A stretch of 64,000 nucleotides of DNA from Amnibacterium flavum (GTDB taxonomy: Bacteria > Actinomycetota > Actinomycetes > Actinomycetales > Microbacteriaceae), in contig NZ_QEOP01000002.1 in NCBI RefSeq assembly GCF_003097495.1, positions 62,001 to 126,000 of the forward strand. Reading direction: 5' to 3'. The position numbers were made by a program, and so were the translations under genes. Below the pieces are notes generated by a model, which saw only the letters and a list, made by a program, of their open reading frames with translations, was not told where the DNA came from and did not search any database. The first letter of the stretch is position 1. The number at the start of each line of letters is the position of its first letter. Shown here one piece after another: positions 8,725-19,259 of the stretch.

Positions 8725-9291
8725 ATGCGGCGCGAGTTCATGGCCGCGACTCATCCCGCGTTCAGTCCGATCGCGCATCCTGAGTGGATGCGTAGTCGCC
8801 ATCCCCAGCCCGATCCCGTGCGCCCTGGACAGGAGTCCGTCTGGGACTACCCACGTCCGCCCCGGGTCGAGGCGTCGTCCGAGGGGATCGAGATCACCTT
8901 GGGTGGTCAGGTCGTCGCCCGGACGAACCGGGCGCTTCGGGTGCTCGAGACCAGCCACCCGCCGGTGTACTACGTGCCGGCCGACGACTTCGTGCCGGGC
9001 TCGCTGCGCCCGGCCCCCGGCGCATCCTGGTGCGAGTACAAAGGCGAGGCCGGATACCTCGACGTGGTCGCGGGTGACACCGTCGCCGCGGGCGCCGGAT
9101 GGACGTATCCCGACCCGAGCCGCGGCTTCGAGCAGCTGCGGGGAATGATCGCCGTCTACCCCGGCCGCATGGGCCGCGTCACGGTAGCCGGCGAAACCGT
9201 CAGGCCCCAGGCGGGCGGTTTCTATGGCGGTTGGATCACCGATCGGGTCGTCGGACCCTTCAAGGGCGAACCGGGCACGATGGGCTGGTAG
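8725..9291 (+). CDS. DUF427 domain protein
   Basis: A 188-residue soluble protein matching DUF427: a repeated small beta-fold with ARTNRALRVLETSHPPVYYVPADD, the conserved SWCEYKGEAGYLDV with Trp-Cys-x-Tyr-Lys, and a C-terminal FYGGWITDRVVGPFKGEPGT. No catalytic activity is known for most members. The ATG at 8725 follows GGGA closely; an alternative ATG is at 8740. It stands alone, bounded by the phoH terminator and the convergent fumC. Confidence 0.87.
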   Translation: MRREFMAATHPAFSPIAHPEWMRSRHPQPDPVRPGQESVWDYPRPPRVEASSEGIEITLGGQVVARTNRALRVLETSHPPVYYVPADDFVPGSLRPAPGASWCEYKGEAGYLDVVAGDTVAAGAGWTYPDPSRGFEQLRGMIAVYPGRMGRVTVAGETVRPQAGGFYGGWITDRVVGPFKGEPGTMGW

Positions 9292-9336
9292 CCGCTGGCG
9301 TGCGACCTGGCGCGCAGCCGAGATCGCGGGTGCGGC

Positions 9337-10731
9337 TCAGCCGGGGCGGGTCATGGAGAGGACGTCGAGGGTCTTGTCCAGCTGCTCCTCGGTGACCTCA
9401 CCGCGCTCCACGTAGCCCAGGGCGATGACGGCCTCGCGGACGGTCTGCTTGTTCGCCACGGCGTGCTTCGCGACCTTGGCGGCGGCTTCGTAGCCGATGA
9501 CCTTGTTGAGCGGCGTCACGATCGACGGGGACGATTCGGCGAGTGCGCGAGCGTGCTCGGCGTTGAGGACCAGTCCGTCGACGGTCTTGTCGGCCAGGAG
9601 GCGCGACGCGCTCGACAGCAGACGGATCGACTCGAGCAGCGCCGTGCCCATGACGGGGATCGCGACGTTCAGCTCGAAGAGACCCGAAGCACCCGACCAC
9701 GCGATCGTCGCGTCGTTGCCGATGACCCGGGCCCCGACCATGAGGACGGCCTCGGGGATGACGGGGTTGACCTTGCCGGGCATGATCGACGACCCCGGCT
9801 GGAGGTCGGGGATGTGCAGCTCACCCAGGCCGGTGTTCGGACCGGAGCCCATCCAGCGGATGTCGTTGCAGATCTTGGTGAGGCTCACGGCGAGTACGCG
9901 CAGCGCACCGGATGCCTCGACGAGACCGTCGCGGGCGCCTTGAGCTTCGAAGTGGTCGGCCGCCTCCGTGATGGGCAGGCCGGTCTCGTCGGCGAGTAGG
10001 GCGATCACGCGCTCCGAGAACCCGGCGGGTGTGTTGATTCCGGTGCCCGTGGCGGTGCCGCCCAGCGGTACCTCGGCCACCCGCGGGATGGTCGACTGGA
10101 TGCGCTCGATACCGAGGCGGATCTGCCGCGCGTAGCCGCCGAACTCCTGCCCGAAGGTGACGGGAGTGGCGTCCATGAGGTGGGTGCGACCCGACTTCAC
10201 CGCGGTCGACCACTCGGCTGACTTCTTCTCGAGGGACTCGGCGAGGTGCTCGAGCGACGGGACGAGGTCGCGCAGCAGGGCATCGGTCACGGCGATGTGG
10301 ACCGATGTGGGGAACACGTCGTTCGACGACTGCGACGCGTTGACGTGGTCGTTCGGGTGGACCGTCGACCCGAGCCCGGAGGTGGCGAGAGTTCCGAGCA
10401 CCTCGTTCATGTTCATGTTCGACGACGTGCCGCTGCCGGTCTGGTAGACGTCGATGGGGAACTCGTCGAAGTACTCGCCGGCGATCACCTTGTCGGCCGC
10501 CGCGACGATCGCCTGGGCCTTGTCGGCCGGGAGGACGCCGAGCTCGGCGTTCGCCATGGCCGCGGCACGCTTGATGCGAGCGAGCGCCACGATCTGCGCG
10601 TCCTCGAGGCGGTCGCCCGAGATGGGGAAGTTCTCGACCGCCCGTTGAGTCTGCGCGGCGTAGAGCGCACGCGCGGGAACGCGGACCTCGCCCATCGTGT
10701 CGTGCTCGATGCGGTACTCGCTGTCCACCAC
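9337..10731 (-). CDS. fumC: Class II fumarate hydratase
   Basis: A 464-residue class II fumarase catalysing fumarate to L-malate in the TCA cycle. Diagnostic features are [16 protein letters not shown], the [14 protein letters not shown] active-site loop, [13 protein letters not shown], and the superfamily signature [11 protein letters not shown] at 313-323. The length is typical. Start is GTG at 10731 (a second GTG follows directly). It is the last gene of the leftward xseA-xseB-DUF4245-carbonic anhydrase-fumC group, 41 bp after the carbonic anhydrase stop. Confidence 0.96.
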   Translation of the reverse strand: MVDSEYRIEHDTMGEVRVPARALYAAQTQRAVENFPISGDRLEDAQIVALARIKRAAAMANAELGVLPADKAQAIVAAADKVIAGEYFDEFPIDVYQTGSGTSSNMNMNEVLGTLATSGLGSTVHPNDHVNASQSSNDVFPTSVHIAVTDALLRDLVPSLEHLAESLEKKSAEWSTAVKSGRTHLMDATPVTFGQEFGGYARQIRLGIERIQSTIPRVAEVPLGGTATGTGINTPAGFSERVIALLADETGLPITEAADHFEAQGARDGLVEASGALRVLAVSLTKICNDIRWMGSGPNTGLGELHIPDLQPGSSIMPGKVNPVIPEAVLMVGARVIGNDATIAWSGASGLFELNVAIPVMGTALLESIRLLSSASRLLADKTVDGLVLNAEHARALAESSPSIVTPLNKVIGYEAAAKVAKHAVANKQTVREAVIALGYVERGEVTEEQLDKTLDVLSMTRPG

Positions 10732-10772
10732 GGCGTGGCCTTTCTTTGTGAGACTGACTTCTGGAGTCGGGG

Positions 10773-11417
10773 CTATTCGATGTCGCCGAGCGCGACGTCG
10801 GGCGTGACCCGGCCGTCGGCCAGGTGATAGTCGGCGCCGACGATGGCAAGGCTACCGGCCGCGACCGCGTCGGAGATCAGCTCGGACTGCGTCAGGAGCG
10901 CCGCGACGGTGTCGCGGAGATGGGCTCGCCCGACGGCGTCGGCATCGATCGTGTGCAGGTCGACGGTGCCGTCGTCGGAAGTCGCGCCGACGGCCCGGAC
11001 GGCGGGAACGATGTGGGAGACGAGCCTGCCGATGTGGGCGGGCAGCTCGGGCGCGTCGGGGCCCTGCGAGTCGATGGCGGCGCGCACGGCGCCGCAGGCG
11101 TCGTGCCGCAGGACGACGATCAGCGGCACCTCGAGCACCGCGACCGCGTATTCGAGCGAGCCGATGACGGAGTCGGAGATGACCTGACCCGCGTTGCGGA
11201 CGACGAAGAGGTCGCCGAGGCCCTTGTCGAAGATGATCTCGGCGGCGAGGCGCGAGTCGCTGCAGCCGAACAGGGCGGCCATCGGGGTCTGCTGATTCGC
11301 GATCTCGGCCCGGCGCTCGACGTCCTGCCGGGGATGGGCCGGGACGCCGCGGACGAAACGCTCGTTGCCTCGCGCCATCTGGGTCCAGGCGTCGGCGGGA
11401 GTGGGATGTGCGCTCAT
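10773..11417 (-). CDS. Beta-class carbonic anhydrase
   Basis: A 214-residue protein. The beta-carbonic anhydrase zinc ligands are visible: Cys52 and Asp54 in FGCSDSRL, His105 and Cys108 in [17 protein letters not shown] and GSLEYAV are further family motifs. It interconverts CO2 and bicarbonate in the cytoplasm. Its ATG overlaps the DUF4245 stop as ATGA, indicating translational coupling. Placement ahead of fumC suggests bicarbonate supply to anaplerotic reactions, but that is inference. Confidence 0.95.
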   Translation of the reverse strand: MSAHPTPADAWTQMARGNERFVRGVPAHPRQDVERRAEIANQQTPMAALFGCSDSRLAAEIIFDKGLGDLFVVRNAGQVISDSVIGSLEYAVAVLEVPLIVVLRHDACGAVRAAIDSQGPDAPELPAHIGRLVSHIVPAVRAVGATSDDGTVDLHTIDADAVGRAHLRDTVAALLTQSELISDAVAAGSLAIVGADYHLADGRVTPDVALGDIE

Positions 11418-12055
11418 TCTGTCGCTCCGATCTGGGTGGTGATCGCCGCGGCGAGCGTCTCTGCATCGGTCTGGTCGGCGGTGCCGTAGACCAGGAAGAA
11501 CGTGTCGTCGACCGTCGTCGCGAGCGAGTACTCGAGGTTTCCGCGATCGTTCGCCTCGCGGTAGTCGTACACGGTCCATTCGAGGCCGTCGATGTCGGTC
11601 GTGCCCGTTGCGTTCGAGCCCTTGAGCTCGGTGGACAGCCAGCTGGGGTTGGCCTTCAGGCCCTGCTTCATGCCGACGAAGTCGTTCGACGGCGTGACGA
11701 AGCCGATGTACCAGGTGATCACGCCATCGGTGGCTCCTGTTCGGAGCTCGGCGGCGTTGGACACCCAGTCGGCGGGGACGTCGGGGACGATGATCGTCGC
11801 CTCGAGGCTCGGCTGGGCGTCGGCGGCGATGGCCCGGTAGTCGACGGGCGGCACGATCGACGTGTCGCTGCGCGGCACGATCAGCACGATGAGGGCGACG
11901 AGGCCGAGACACGCGATGAGCGCGTAGAGCAGGTTGCGCGTGGTCTGCCGATCGCGGTGATTGCGGCTGTTCTGCGCCTTGCGCGCGGCGGTTTCCTCGG
12001 GGGTCTCGGGTCTTCCGAGCTCGGCGACGACCGCGGGCGGCTTCTCCCGGCTCAT
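11414..12055 (-). CDS. DUF4245 membrane-anchored protein
   Basis: A 213-residue protein with a basic cytoplasmic segment ([17 protein letters not shown]), one membrane helix (about 42-60, [19 protein letters not shown]) and an extracytoplasmic domain. The domain has [19 protein letters not shown] and [19 protein letters not shown], typical of DUF4245. Function is unknown; the family lies near fum, glpX and xse genes in other actinobacteria. Both ends overlap neighbours by ATGA junctions (xseB upstream, carbonic anhydrase downstream). Confidence 0.88.
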   Translation of the reverse strand: MSREKPPAVVAELGRPETPEETAARKAQNSRNHRDRQTTRNLLYALIACLGLVALIVLIVPRSDTSIVPPVDYRAIAADAQPSLEATIIVPDVPADWVSNAAELRTGATDGVITWYIGFVTPSNDFVGMKQGLKANPSWLSTELKGSNATGTTDIDGLEWTVYDYREANDRGNLEYSLATTVDDTFFLVYGTADQTDAETLAAAITTQIGATE

Positions 12056-12291
12056 GGGCGGTCGCCCCCGTCGGCGGCGGCACGAGCTGCGTCGAGGCGT
12101 GCGCGAGCACCGATGAGCCACTCCTCGCAGCGCCGCGCGAGTGCCTCGCCGCGTTCCCAGAGTTCGAGCGAGCGCTCGAGGGTCTCGGCGCCCTGCTCGA
12201 GTTCGCCGACGACGTGGACGAGCTCGTCGCGGGCCTGCTCGTAGCTCAGTTCGCTGATGGGAACCGGGGGAGTGGCGGGCATGGCCTCCAT
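12052..12291 (-). CDS. xseB: Exodeoxyribonuclease VII small subunit
   Basis: A 79-residue protein, predicted all-helical, with the family pattern [42 protein letters not shown]. XseB binds XseA to form exonuclease VII, which degrades single-stranded DNA to oligonucleotides. The ATG at 12291 begins 1 nt after the xseA stop; an ATG three codons later (12282) is the alternative, though GGAGG is very close to it. The 3' end overlaps the DUF4245 start by 4 nt. Confidence 0.94.
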   Translation of the reverse strand: MEAMPATPPVPISELSYEQARDELVHVVGELEQGAETLERSLELWERGEALARRCEEWLIGARARLDAARAAADGGDRP

Positions 12292-12292
12292 C

Positions 12293-13546
12293 TTATTTGC
12301 CGCTGCTGACAGCGGCGTCGGGCGCCGGCGCGACGGGCAGGGGTCCCTCGCTCGTCGCGCCGATGGAGCCGTCGGCCACGCGGATGTGCAGGGCGCCGCC
12401 CGCGGGCGCCTCCGTGGTGCTGCGGACGACAGATCCGTCGGCGCTCTGCACGACGGCGTATCCACGGGCGAGCGTGCTCTGCGGCGAGAGAGCGGTGAGG
12501 CGGCCGTGCAGTTCGCGGGTGCGGTCCCTCGCGCGTTCGATGACCCGGTCGGCGAGCTCGGTGCCCCGCGCCACCCACCGGGTGAGCTCGTCGGCGCGGA
12601 CATCGACGATCCAGGTCGACCGGGCGAGCGCCGGTCGGGATCGGAGCCCGGCGATGCGGTCGACCTCGATCGACACGGTGTGGGTCACCCGGCTGCGGAT
12701 GCGCGCCCGCGCCTGCTCGACGCGGGCGAGCTCCTCGGACACGTCCGGGATCACCCGCTTGGCCGCGTCGGTAGGCGTCGATGCGCGCAGGTCGGCGACG
12801 TCGTCGAGCAGCGGGCGGTCGGCCTCGTGCCCGATCGCGCTGACGATCGGTGTGGTCGCGGCCGCCGCAGCGCGCACGACGACCTCGTCGCTGAACGGAA
12901 GCAGGTTCTGGAAGTCGCCCCCGCCGCGCGCGACGATGATGACATCGACCTGCGGGTCGGCGTCGAGCACCCCGATCGCCCGCGCGATGTCGCGGGCCGC
13001 CCGGTCGCCCTGCACCATCGCGTGGACAACGCGGAACTCGACCGCGGGCCAGCGCAGGTGGGCGTTGCGGAGCACGTCCTTCTCCGCGTCGGAGTCCTTG
13101 CCCGTGATCAGCCCGACGACCGAGGGGAGGAACGGGAGTCGGCGTTTGCGCTCGAGCGCGAACAGCCCCTCAGCCGCGAGGGACGCCCGGAGCCGCTCGA
13201 GCCGTTCGAGCAGGTCGCCGAGGCCCACATGCCGCATCTCGAACACCTGCATCGTCAGCGACCCGGCCTTCAGCCAGTAGTTCGGCTTGACGAGGGCGAT
13301 GACGCGGTCGCCCTGCTTGAGGTCGGAGGGGATGCGCGCCTTCACCGACGACCAGATGGTGAAGCCGATCGTGATGTCGGCGTCGGGGTCCTTGAGCTTG
13401 CCGTAGACGTTGCCGCCCGACACTCCCCATTGGGTGATCTCGCCCTCGACCCACGCGGTGCCGAGACGATCGAGGTAGCCCTTGATCTTGTTCGACAGCA
13501 CGCCGACGGGCCACGGCGCCTCGGCGGTGGAGGGGGCGTCGGTCAT
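12293..13546 (-). CDS. xseA: Exodeoxyribonuclease VII large subunit
   Basis: A 417-residue protein. The N-terminal OB fold (about 10-110) includes [22 protein letters not shown]. The catalytic region carries [35 protein letters not shown] and [27 protein letters not shown], the hallmark motifs of XseA, followed by a coiled-coil region and [12 protein letters not shown] 13546 was preferred over an upstream in-frame ATG because GGAG lies about 9 nt before it. It is the first gene of a leftward operon and is divergent from ispH. Confidence 0.95.
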   Translation of the reverse strand: MTDAPSTAEAPWPVGVLSNKIKGYLDRLGTAWVEGEITQWGVSGGNVYGKLKDPDADITIGFTIWSSVKARIPSDLKQGDRVIALVKPNYWLKAGSLTMQVFEMRHVGLGDLLERLERLRASLAAEGLFALERKRRLPFLPSVVGLITGKDSDAEKDVLRNAHLRWPAVEFRVVHAMVQGDRAARDIARAIGVLDADPQVDVIIVARGGGDFQNLLPFSDEVVVRAAAAATTPIVSAIGHEADRPLLDDVADLRASTPTDAAKRVIPDVSEELARVEQARARIRSRVTHTVSIEVDRIAGLRSRPALARSTWIVDVRADELTRWVARGTELADRVIERARDRTRELHGRLTALSPQSTLARGYAVVQSADGSVVRSTTEAPAGGALHIRVADGSIGATSEGPLPVAPAPDAAVSSGK

Positions 13547-13631
13547 GGCACTGCTCTCCGAACTCTTCATCGATCGCGGTCGGCGGATGCGCACGGCGCG
13601 ACGCGTCCAGGCTCGCGCGCTGCCCAGCGCC

Positions 13632-13637
13632 TACAAT
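13632..13637 (+). promoter_or_regulatory. -10 box of ispH (leaderless arrangement)
   Basis: TACAAT ends exactly 6 nt before the GTG start of ispH, placing the predicted transcription start on the first base of the start codon. There is no Shine-Dalgarno sequence. No clear -35 box was identified. Confidence 0.6.
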
Positions 13638-13643
13638 CGTCGG

Positions 13644-14732
13644 GTGAGCAGCGTCAATATCGGACTCGGGATGCCGCGCGTCACCGCGCCCCGTCCGTCG
13701 AGTCCTGGCGTGCGGAACAGGCTAGTCGACACCCCCGTCAACGGGACGAAGCGGGTGCTCCTCGCTGCACCGCGCGGATACTGCGCCGGTGTCGACCGCG
13801 CCGTCATCGCCGTCGAGAAGGCACTCGAGCACTACGGCTCGCCCGTTTACGTCCGCAAGCAGATCGTCCACAACATCCACGTGGTGACCGAGCTCGAGAA
13901 GAAGGGCGCCATCTTCGTCGACGAGGTCGACGAAGTGCCCGAGGGCGCGCACATCGTGTTCAGCGCCCACGGGGTTTCGCCCGCCGTCGTCCAGGGGGCC
14001 GCCGATCGCGGTCTCCTCGCCATCGACGCGACCTGCCCGCTCGTCACCAAGGTCCACCGCGAGGCCGTCCGGTTCGCCAAGGGCGACTACGAGATCCTCC
14101 TCGTCGGCCACGAGGGCCACGAAGAGGTGGAAGGCACCGCGGGCGAGGCGCCCGACCACGTCACCCTCGTCGGCTCGCCCGATGCCGTCGACACGATCAC
14201 GGTCAAGAATCCCGACAAGGTCGTCTGGCTCTCGCAGACCACGCTGTCGGTCGACGAGACCATGGAGACCGTCCGTCGACTCCGCGAGCGGTTCCCGAAC
14301 CTTCAGGATCCGCCGAGCGACGACATCTGCTACGCCACCCAGAACCGTCAGGTGGCCATCAAGAAGGTGGCGCGCGACGCCGATCTCGTGATCGTCGTCG
14401 GCTCCGCGAACTCCTCGAACTCGGTCCGGCTCGTCGAGGTCGCCCTCGAGTACGGCGCCAAGGCCGCCTACCGTGTCGACTACGCGAGCGAGGTCCGCCA
14501 GGAGTGGCTCGACGGCGTCGAGACCGTCGGCGTCACCAGCGGGGCCTCGGTTCCCGAGGAGCTCGTGCAGGAGCTGCTCGACGAGCTCGCCCACGCCGGC
14601 TACGGCGATGTCGAGCAGGTCAAGACGGCCGAGGAGGACCTGATCTTCTCGCTTCCCAAGGAGCTGCGGAAGGACATCAGCGGCAAGCAGGACGAGCGCG
14701 CTCTCGGCGGTCGCCGCACGGAGACCGCATGA
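13644..14732 (+). CDS. ispH: 4-hydroxy-3-methylbut-2-enyl diphosphate reductase
   Basis: A 362-residue IspH/LytB, the last enzyme of the MEP isoprenoid pathway, making IPP and DMAPP. The three cysteines that bind the Fe-S cluster occur in [25 protein letters not shown] and [23 protein letters not shown] and the catalytic Glu region ([12 protein letters not shown]) are present. The start was set at GTG 13644 because the -10 box lies 6 nt upstream; ATG 13671 is an alternative. The stop overlaps the next start (ATGA). It supplies substrate to uppS-type enzymes. Confidence 0.96.
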   Translation: MSSVNIGLGMPRVTAPRPSSPGVRNRLVDTPVNGTKRVLLAAPRGYCAGVDRAVIAVEKALEHYGSPVYVRKQIVHNIHVVTELEKKGAIFVDEVDEVPEGAHIVFSAHGVSPAVVQGAADRGLLAIDATCPLVTKVHREAVRFAKGDYEILLVGHEGHEEVEGTAGEAPDHVTLVGSPDAVDTITVKNPDKVVWLSQTTLSVDETMETVRRLRERFPNLQDPPSDDICYATQNRQVAIKKVARDADLVIVVGSANSSNSVRLVEVALEYGAKAAYRVDYASEVRQEWLDGVETVGVTSGASVPEELVQELLDELAHAGYGDVEQVKTAEEDLIFSLPKELRKDISGKQDERALGGRRTETA

Positions 14733-15316
14733 GCGACCGCCCGACGTCCGGTCCCGCCCCTCGATGGGGCGAGTACGCGCCGGTGCCCGAGCAGCCGCCC
14801 GTTCCCCCTATCGCCGAGAAGCAGGCCGCCCCGGCCGAACGCGACTTCACGCAGTTCGCACCGCCGCCAGCCGATGCGAAGCCCGGTGCGCCCGCCGAGA
14901 CTGACGCCGCCAAGGGCCCCAAGCCTGTGCGGTTGTGGGATCGCTCGCTGACGTTCGGTCTGATCGCGCTCGCCGTGCTGAACGTGCTGTTCTCGATCCC
15001 GTCGAACCTCGATCTCGCCAGCACCCTCGACGCGTTCATCCGAACGGCCGGTTTCGGTGCCTACACATCCGATTCGCTGGCGACGGGAATTGGCATCGCC
15101 AACAACGTCATCAACGTGTCGCTGCTCATTCTCGCTGTGCTGCTCTCGACCGCGAGCCTGCGCGCCGGTCGACTCACGTTCTGGATCCCGCTCACCATCG
15201 GCGCGGTCGCCACGATCGCCGTCGGCGTCCTCGTCGCTGTGGCGATGCTGAGCGATCCCGCCTTCGTGGCCTATCTCGATCAGCAGCGCTCCGCGGGAGC
15301 GACGCCCGCACCCTGA
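14729..15316 (+). CDS. Proline-rich N-terminus membrane protein, DUF6264-like
   Basis: A 195-residue protein with a Pro/Ala-rich disordered N-terminus (about 1-75) containing WGEYAP, then three or four hydrophobic helices (from [18 protein letters not shown] to a segment ending VAMLSDP). It resembles Microbacteriaceae membrane proteins that follow ispH and that I believe are classed as DUF6264; I am unsure of that label. Translation is coupled to ispH through the ATGA overlap. Function unknown. Confidence 0.75.
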   Translation: MSDRPTSGPAPRWGEYAPVPEQPPVPPIAEKQAAPAERDFTQFAPPPADAKPGAPAETDAAKGPKPVRLWDRSLTFGLIALAVLNVLFSIPSNLDLASTLDAFIRTAGFGAYTSDSLATGIGIANNVINVSLLILAVLLSTASLRAGRLTFWIPLTIGAVATIAVGVLVAVAMLSDPAFVAYLDQQRSAGATPAP

Positions 15317-15404
15317 TCGCCGGCGTTCGCGCTGAGACGGCGGGGCTGACGACCGAGGCCGACCACCCTCGCGGGCGGCCGGCCTCGGTTCCGTCGGATG
15401 GGAC

Positions 15405-16430
<1,026 letters not shown>

Positions 16431-16606
16431 TGCAGATCTCCTGAGCGCTTCGTTGGCCGTTTCAGGCCGAGTCTACTGAGCGTGTCTCGGCGACACGGAG
16501 CAGGGTGTCGAGCACGTGCCGAACCTGCCGTCGAGGCGTCCAGGGCGTGGCGATAGGCTCGGAGTCACGGCGACCGACGATGGTTGCACCCGGCTGGAGG
16601 ACGCAG

Positions 16607-17614
16607 ATGGCCCACCACGACACGCTCGTCTACTCGCAGCCCGACCGGAACCTGGCCATGGAGCTGGTCCGGGCCACCGAGGCGGCGGCCATCCGCGCGG
16701 TGCCGTTCATCGGCCGCGGCGACAAGAACGCGGCCGACAAAGCCGCGGTCGACGCGATGCGCAAGTTCCTCGGAACCGTCAACTTCGACGGGGTCATCGT
16801 CATCGGCGAAGGCGAGAAGGACAAGGCGCCGATGCTCTACAACGGCGAGCATGTCGGCAACGGGCGAGGCCCCTCGTGCGACATCGCCGTGGATCCGATC
16901 GACGGAACGTCCCTCACCGCCGCCGGCCGGCAGAACGCCATCTCGATGATCGCCGTCTCCGACCGTGGGTCGATGCTCGACGCCTCCACCGTCTTCTACA
17001 TGGACAAGATCGTCTGCGGCGCCGAGGGCATCGGGGTCGTCGACATCCGCAAGCCCATCGGCGAGAACATCCGGGCGCTCGCCAAGGCGAAGGGCAAAGA
17101 CGTGCACGACATCGTCGTCGCCGTTCTCGACCGCCCCCGGCACGCACAGCTCATCGAGGACATCCGCGCCGCGGGCGCCGGCACGAGGCTGCTCCTCGAC
17201 GGCGATGTCGCCGGCGGCATCAACGCCGCCCGCTACGAGACCCGCCTCGACCTCTGCGTCGGCATCGGCGGCAGCCCCGAGGGTGTGGCAACCGCCTGCG
17301 CCATCAAGGCCATGGGCGGGCTCATCCAAGGGGTGCTCGCCCCGAAGGACGACGCCGAGCGCCAGCGCGGCATCGACGCCGGGCTCAAGATGGATTACGT
17401 CTACAGCAACGACGAACTCGTCAAAGGCGAGAACACCTTCTTCGTCGCCACCGGTGTCACCGACGGCCAGCTCGTCGACGGAGTCCGCCGCAAAGGCCCC
17501 ATCATCCGTACCGAGTCGATCGTGCTGCGCTCACGCTCCGGCACCGTCCGGCGTGTGATCGCCGACCATCTCGCCGAGAAGTGGCTCGGCGATATCGACG
17601 ACGTCGAGGCCTGA
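16607..17614 (+). CDS. glpX: Class II fructose-1,6-bisphosphatase
   Basis: A 335-residue GlpX-type phosphatase of gluconeogenesis. The Li-sensitive phosphatase motif DPIDGTSL is at 96-103, preceded by VIGEGEKDKAPML. IGGSPEGVATACAIKAMGG and the C-terminal ESIVLRSRSGTVR are family motifs. ATG 16607 is preceded by GGAGG at 16596-16600, an ideal ribosome binding site. A TAGGCT box at 16554-16559 is a candidate -10 element, giving a leader of about 40 nt. Confidence 0.96.
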   Translation: MAHHDTLVYSQPDRNLAMELVRATEAAAIRAVPFIGRGDKNAADKAAVDAMRKFLGTVNFDGVIVIGEGEKDKAPMLYNGEHVGNGRGPSCDIAVDPIDGTSLTAAGRQNAISMIAVSDRGSMLDASTVFYMDKIVCGAEGIGVVDIRKPIGENIRALAKAKGKDVHDIVVAVLDRPRHAQLIEDIRAAGAGTRLLLDGDVAGGINAARYETRLDLCVGIGGSPEGVATACAIKAMGGLIQGVLAPKDDAERQRGIDAGLKMDYVYSNDELVKGENTFFVATGVTDGQLVDGVRRKGPIIRTESIVLRSRSGTVRRVIADHLAEKWLGDIDDVEA

Positions 17615-17624
17615 CACCCGCGTC

Positions 17625-17726
17625 TGCACGGATCAGGTTGCGTTGCACCGATCAGGACGGATCGTCGATCCGGTCCTGATCCGTGCCGAAATCGTCCTGA
17701 TCCGCGCCGATGTCCTGATCCGTGCA
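17625..17726. terminator. Nested inverted repeats between convergent glpX and rmuC
   Basis: The outer arms TGCACGGATCAGG (17625-17637) and CCTGATCCGTGCA (17714-17726) are perfect complements. Inside, the core GATCAGG occurs again as a direct copy and CCTGATCC as two more inverted copies, flanking a small palindrome (GGATCGTCGATCC). This is probably a bidirectional terminator; the multiplicity of arms is more than termination needs. Confidence 0.6.
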
Positions 17727-17728
17727 GG

Positions 17729-19177
17729 TCAGGCGGTCTTGCTGTCGCGCGCGACGCCCGGGAGCACAGCGCCGAGGTCGATGAGCTCGGGCTGGTGCGG
17801 CGCGACGGCGTCGAGCTCGTGCTCGACGGTCGTCAACTCGAACGCGGTGAGCTCGCGCGGCGCCTCCTCGATGCCGTCAAGCGTCGGAAGGACCTTCGAC
17901 TCGTCGAGCGCGTTGAGCTTGCGTGCCGAGGGCAGCACCTGGCGCTCGAGCGAGCCGACGAACGAGTTGTAGGCCTTGACGCTGCTCTCGATGGAGCGGC
18001 CCATCTTCGCGACGTGGTTGCCCATGGTCGCCAGGCGCGAGTACAGCTCGCGGCTGAGGTCGAACAACTGCTTGGCCTCCTGCGTGACGACGTCCTGCTG
18101 CCAGCTGAACGCAACGGTCTTGAGCACCGACCAGAGGGTGACCGGCGAGGAGAGCGCGACGCGGCGGCTGAACGCGAACTCCATGATCGACGGGTCGGCC
18201 TCAAGTGCCGAGGAGACGAGCGACTCGCTGGGGATGAAGGCGATGACCATCTCGGGGCTGGCGTCGAGGCCGTCCCAGTAGGTCTTGCTGCCGAGGGCCG
18301 TGATGTGGTCGCGGACCGCCTTCACATGCGCCTTCATCAGCACGGCCTTGCGGGCGAGCTCGGCCTCGGAGGCGTCGGCGCCGATGGCGGCGGCCTCGAG
18401 GTAGGAGTTGAACGGCACCTTCGCATCGACGGCGATGTTCTTGCCGCCGGGCAGGTGGACGACCATGTCGGGGCGGCCGTGGCCGGAGTCGGAGGTGATG
18501 CTCGCCTGCACGTCGAAGTCGACGCGGTGGAGGAGGCCGGCGGACTCGACGACGCTGCGGAGCTGCGTCTCGCCCCAGACCCCGCGCGTGCTGTTCGAGC
18601 GGAGGGCGGAGGCGAGGGACTCGGCCGTGCTGCGCAGACGCTCCTCGGACTCGGCGGCGGTGCGCAGCTGCTGCGCGAGCTCGCCGTGCTGCAGGGAGCG
18701 CTGGGTCTCGATCTCGTGGACCTTGGCCTGCATCGTGCGCAGGGATTCCTGGACGGGGGTGAGCGCCTGAAGCACCTGGCTCTCGGCCAGGTCGCGCTGC
18801 TTCTGGGCGTTGGCCTCGGCCTGATGGCGTGCGACGAGTTCGCGGTAGCGCTGCTCGCGGCTGACCACCTCGCCCTGCAGGCCCTCGAGACGCGCGGTGA
18901 GACCGGAGATCTCGGACTGGAGTCGGCTGTGCACGCCGGCGGCTTCCATCGCCTCCGTGCTGCGCCGCTCGAGGTGGCTCGCCTCGAGCGCGGCCCTGGC
19001 CGCGGCCTCGTCAGCACGGAGCGCCATGATCTCGGCCTGGTGACGGGCCTCGACCAGCTGCGGGTCTTCGCCGGCTTCGACGATAGGCGTCGCACGCTTC
19101 GCGAGCAGCCAGCCGACCAGACCGCCGAGGGCGATTCCGACGAGCAGGCTGATGATGAGAGTGACGACGATCTCCAT
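17729..19177 (-). CDS. rmuC: DNA recombination protein RmuC
   Basis: A 482-residue protein. An N-terminal membrane helix (about 3-25) anchors a long coiled coil (about 40-190), followed by the RmuC domain with RGVWGETQLRSVVESAGLL, RPDMVVHLPGGKNIAVDAKVPFNSY and MVIAFIPSESL, which contains the PD-(D/E)xK-like acidic and Lys residues. RmuC limits inversions at short repeats in E. coli. The presence of many repeats in this genome makes that role worth noting, as inference only. The stop lies 2 bp from the preceding palindrome. Confidence 0.94.
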   Translation of the reverse strand: MEIVVTLIISLLVGIALGGLVGWLLAKRATPIVEAGEDPQLVEARHQAEIMALRADEAAARAALEASHLERRSTEAMEAAGVHSRLQSEISGLTARLEGLQGEVVSREQRYRELVARHQAEANAQKQRDLAESQVLQALTPVQESLRTMQAKVHEIETQRSLQHGELAQQLRTAAESEERLRSTAESLASALRSNSTRGVWGETQLRSVVESAGLLHRVDFDVQASITSDSGHGRPDMVVHLPGGKNIAVDAKVPFNSYLEAAAIGADASEAELARKAVLMKAHVKAVRDHITALGSKTYWDGLDASPEMVIAFIPSESLVSSALEADPSIMEFAFSRRVALSSPVTLWSVLKTVAFSWQQDVVTQEAKQLFDLSRELYSRLATMGNHVAKMGRSIESSVKAYNSFVGSLERQVLPSARKLNALDESKVLPTLDGIEEAPRELTAFELTTVEHELDAVAPHQPELIDLGAVLPGVARDSKTA

Positions 19178-19247
19178 GCAGGAAGTGTCTCCCGACCCTC
19201 CGACATCGGCGGGCGGGGCACGCCACCGCCCGCGAACCCCGCGCGAA

Positions 19248-19253
19248 TAGAGT
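19248..19253 (+). promoter_or_regulatory. -10 box of mmsA (leaderless arrangement)
   Basis: TAGAGT lies exactly 6 nt before the ATG at 19260, so transcription is predicted to begin at the start codon. No ribosome binding site is present. Confidence 0.55.
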
Positions 19254-19259
19254 GTCGGC

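Noticed and set aside
12257-15316. A 1019-codon plus-strand frame across xseA, ispH and the following gene
   Set aside because: It crosses several well-supported genes in other frames, and its translation is an Arg-rich shadow without family motifs.
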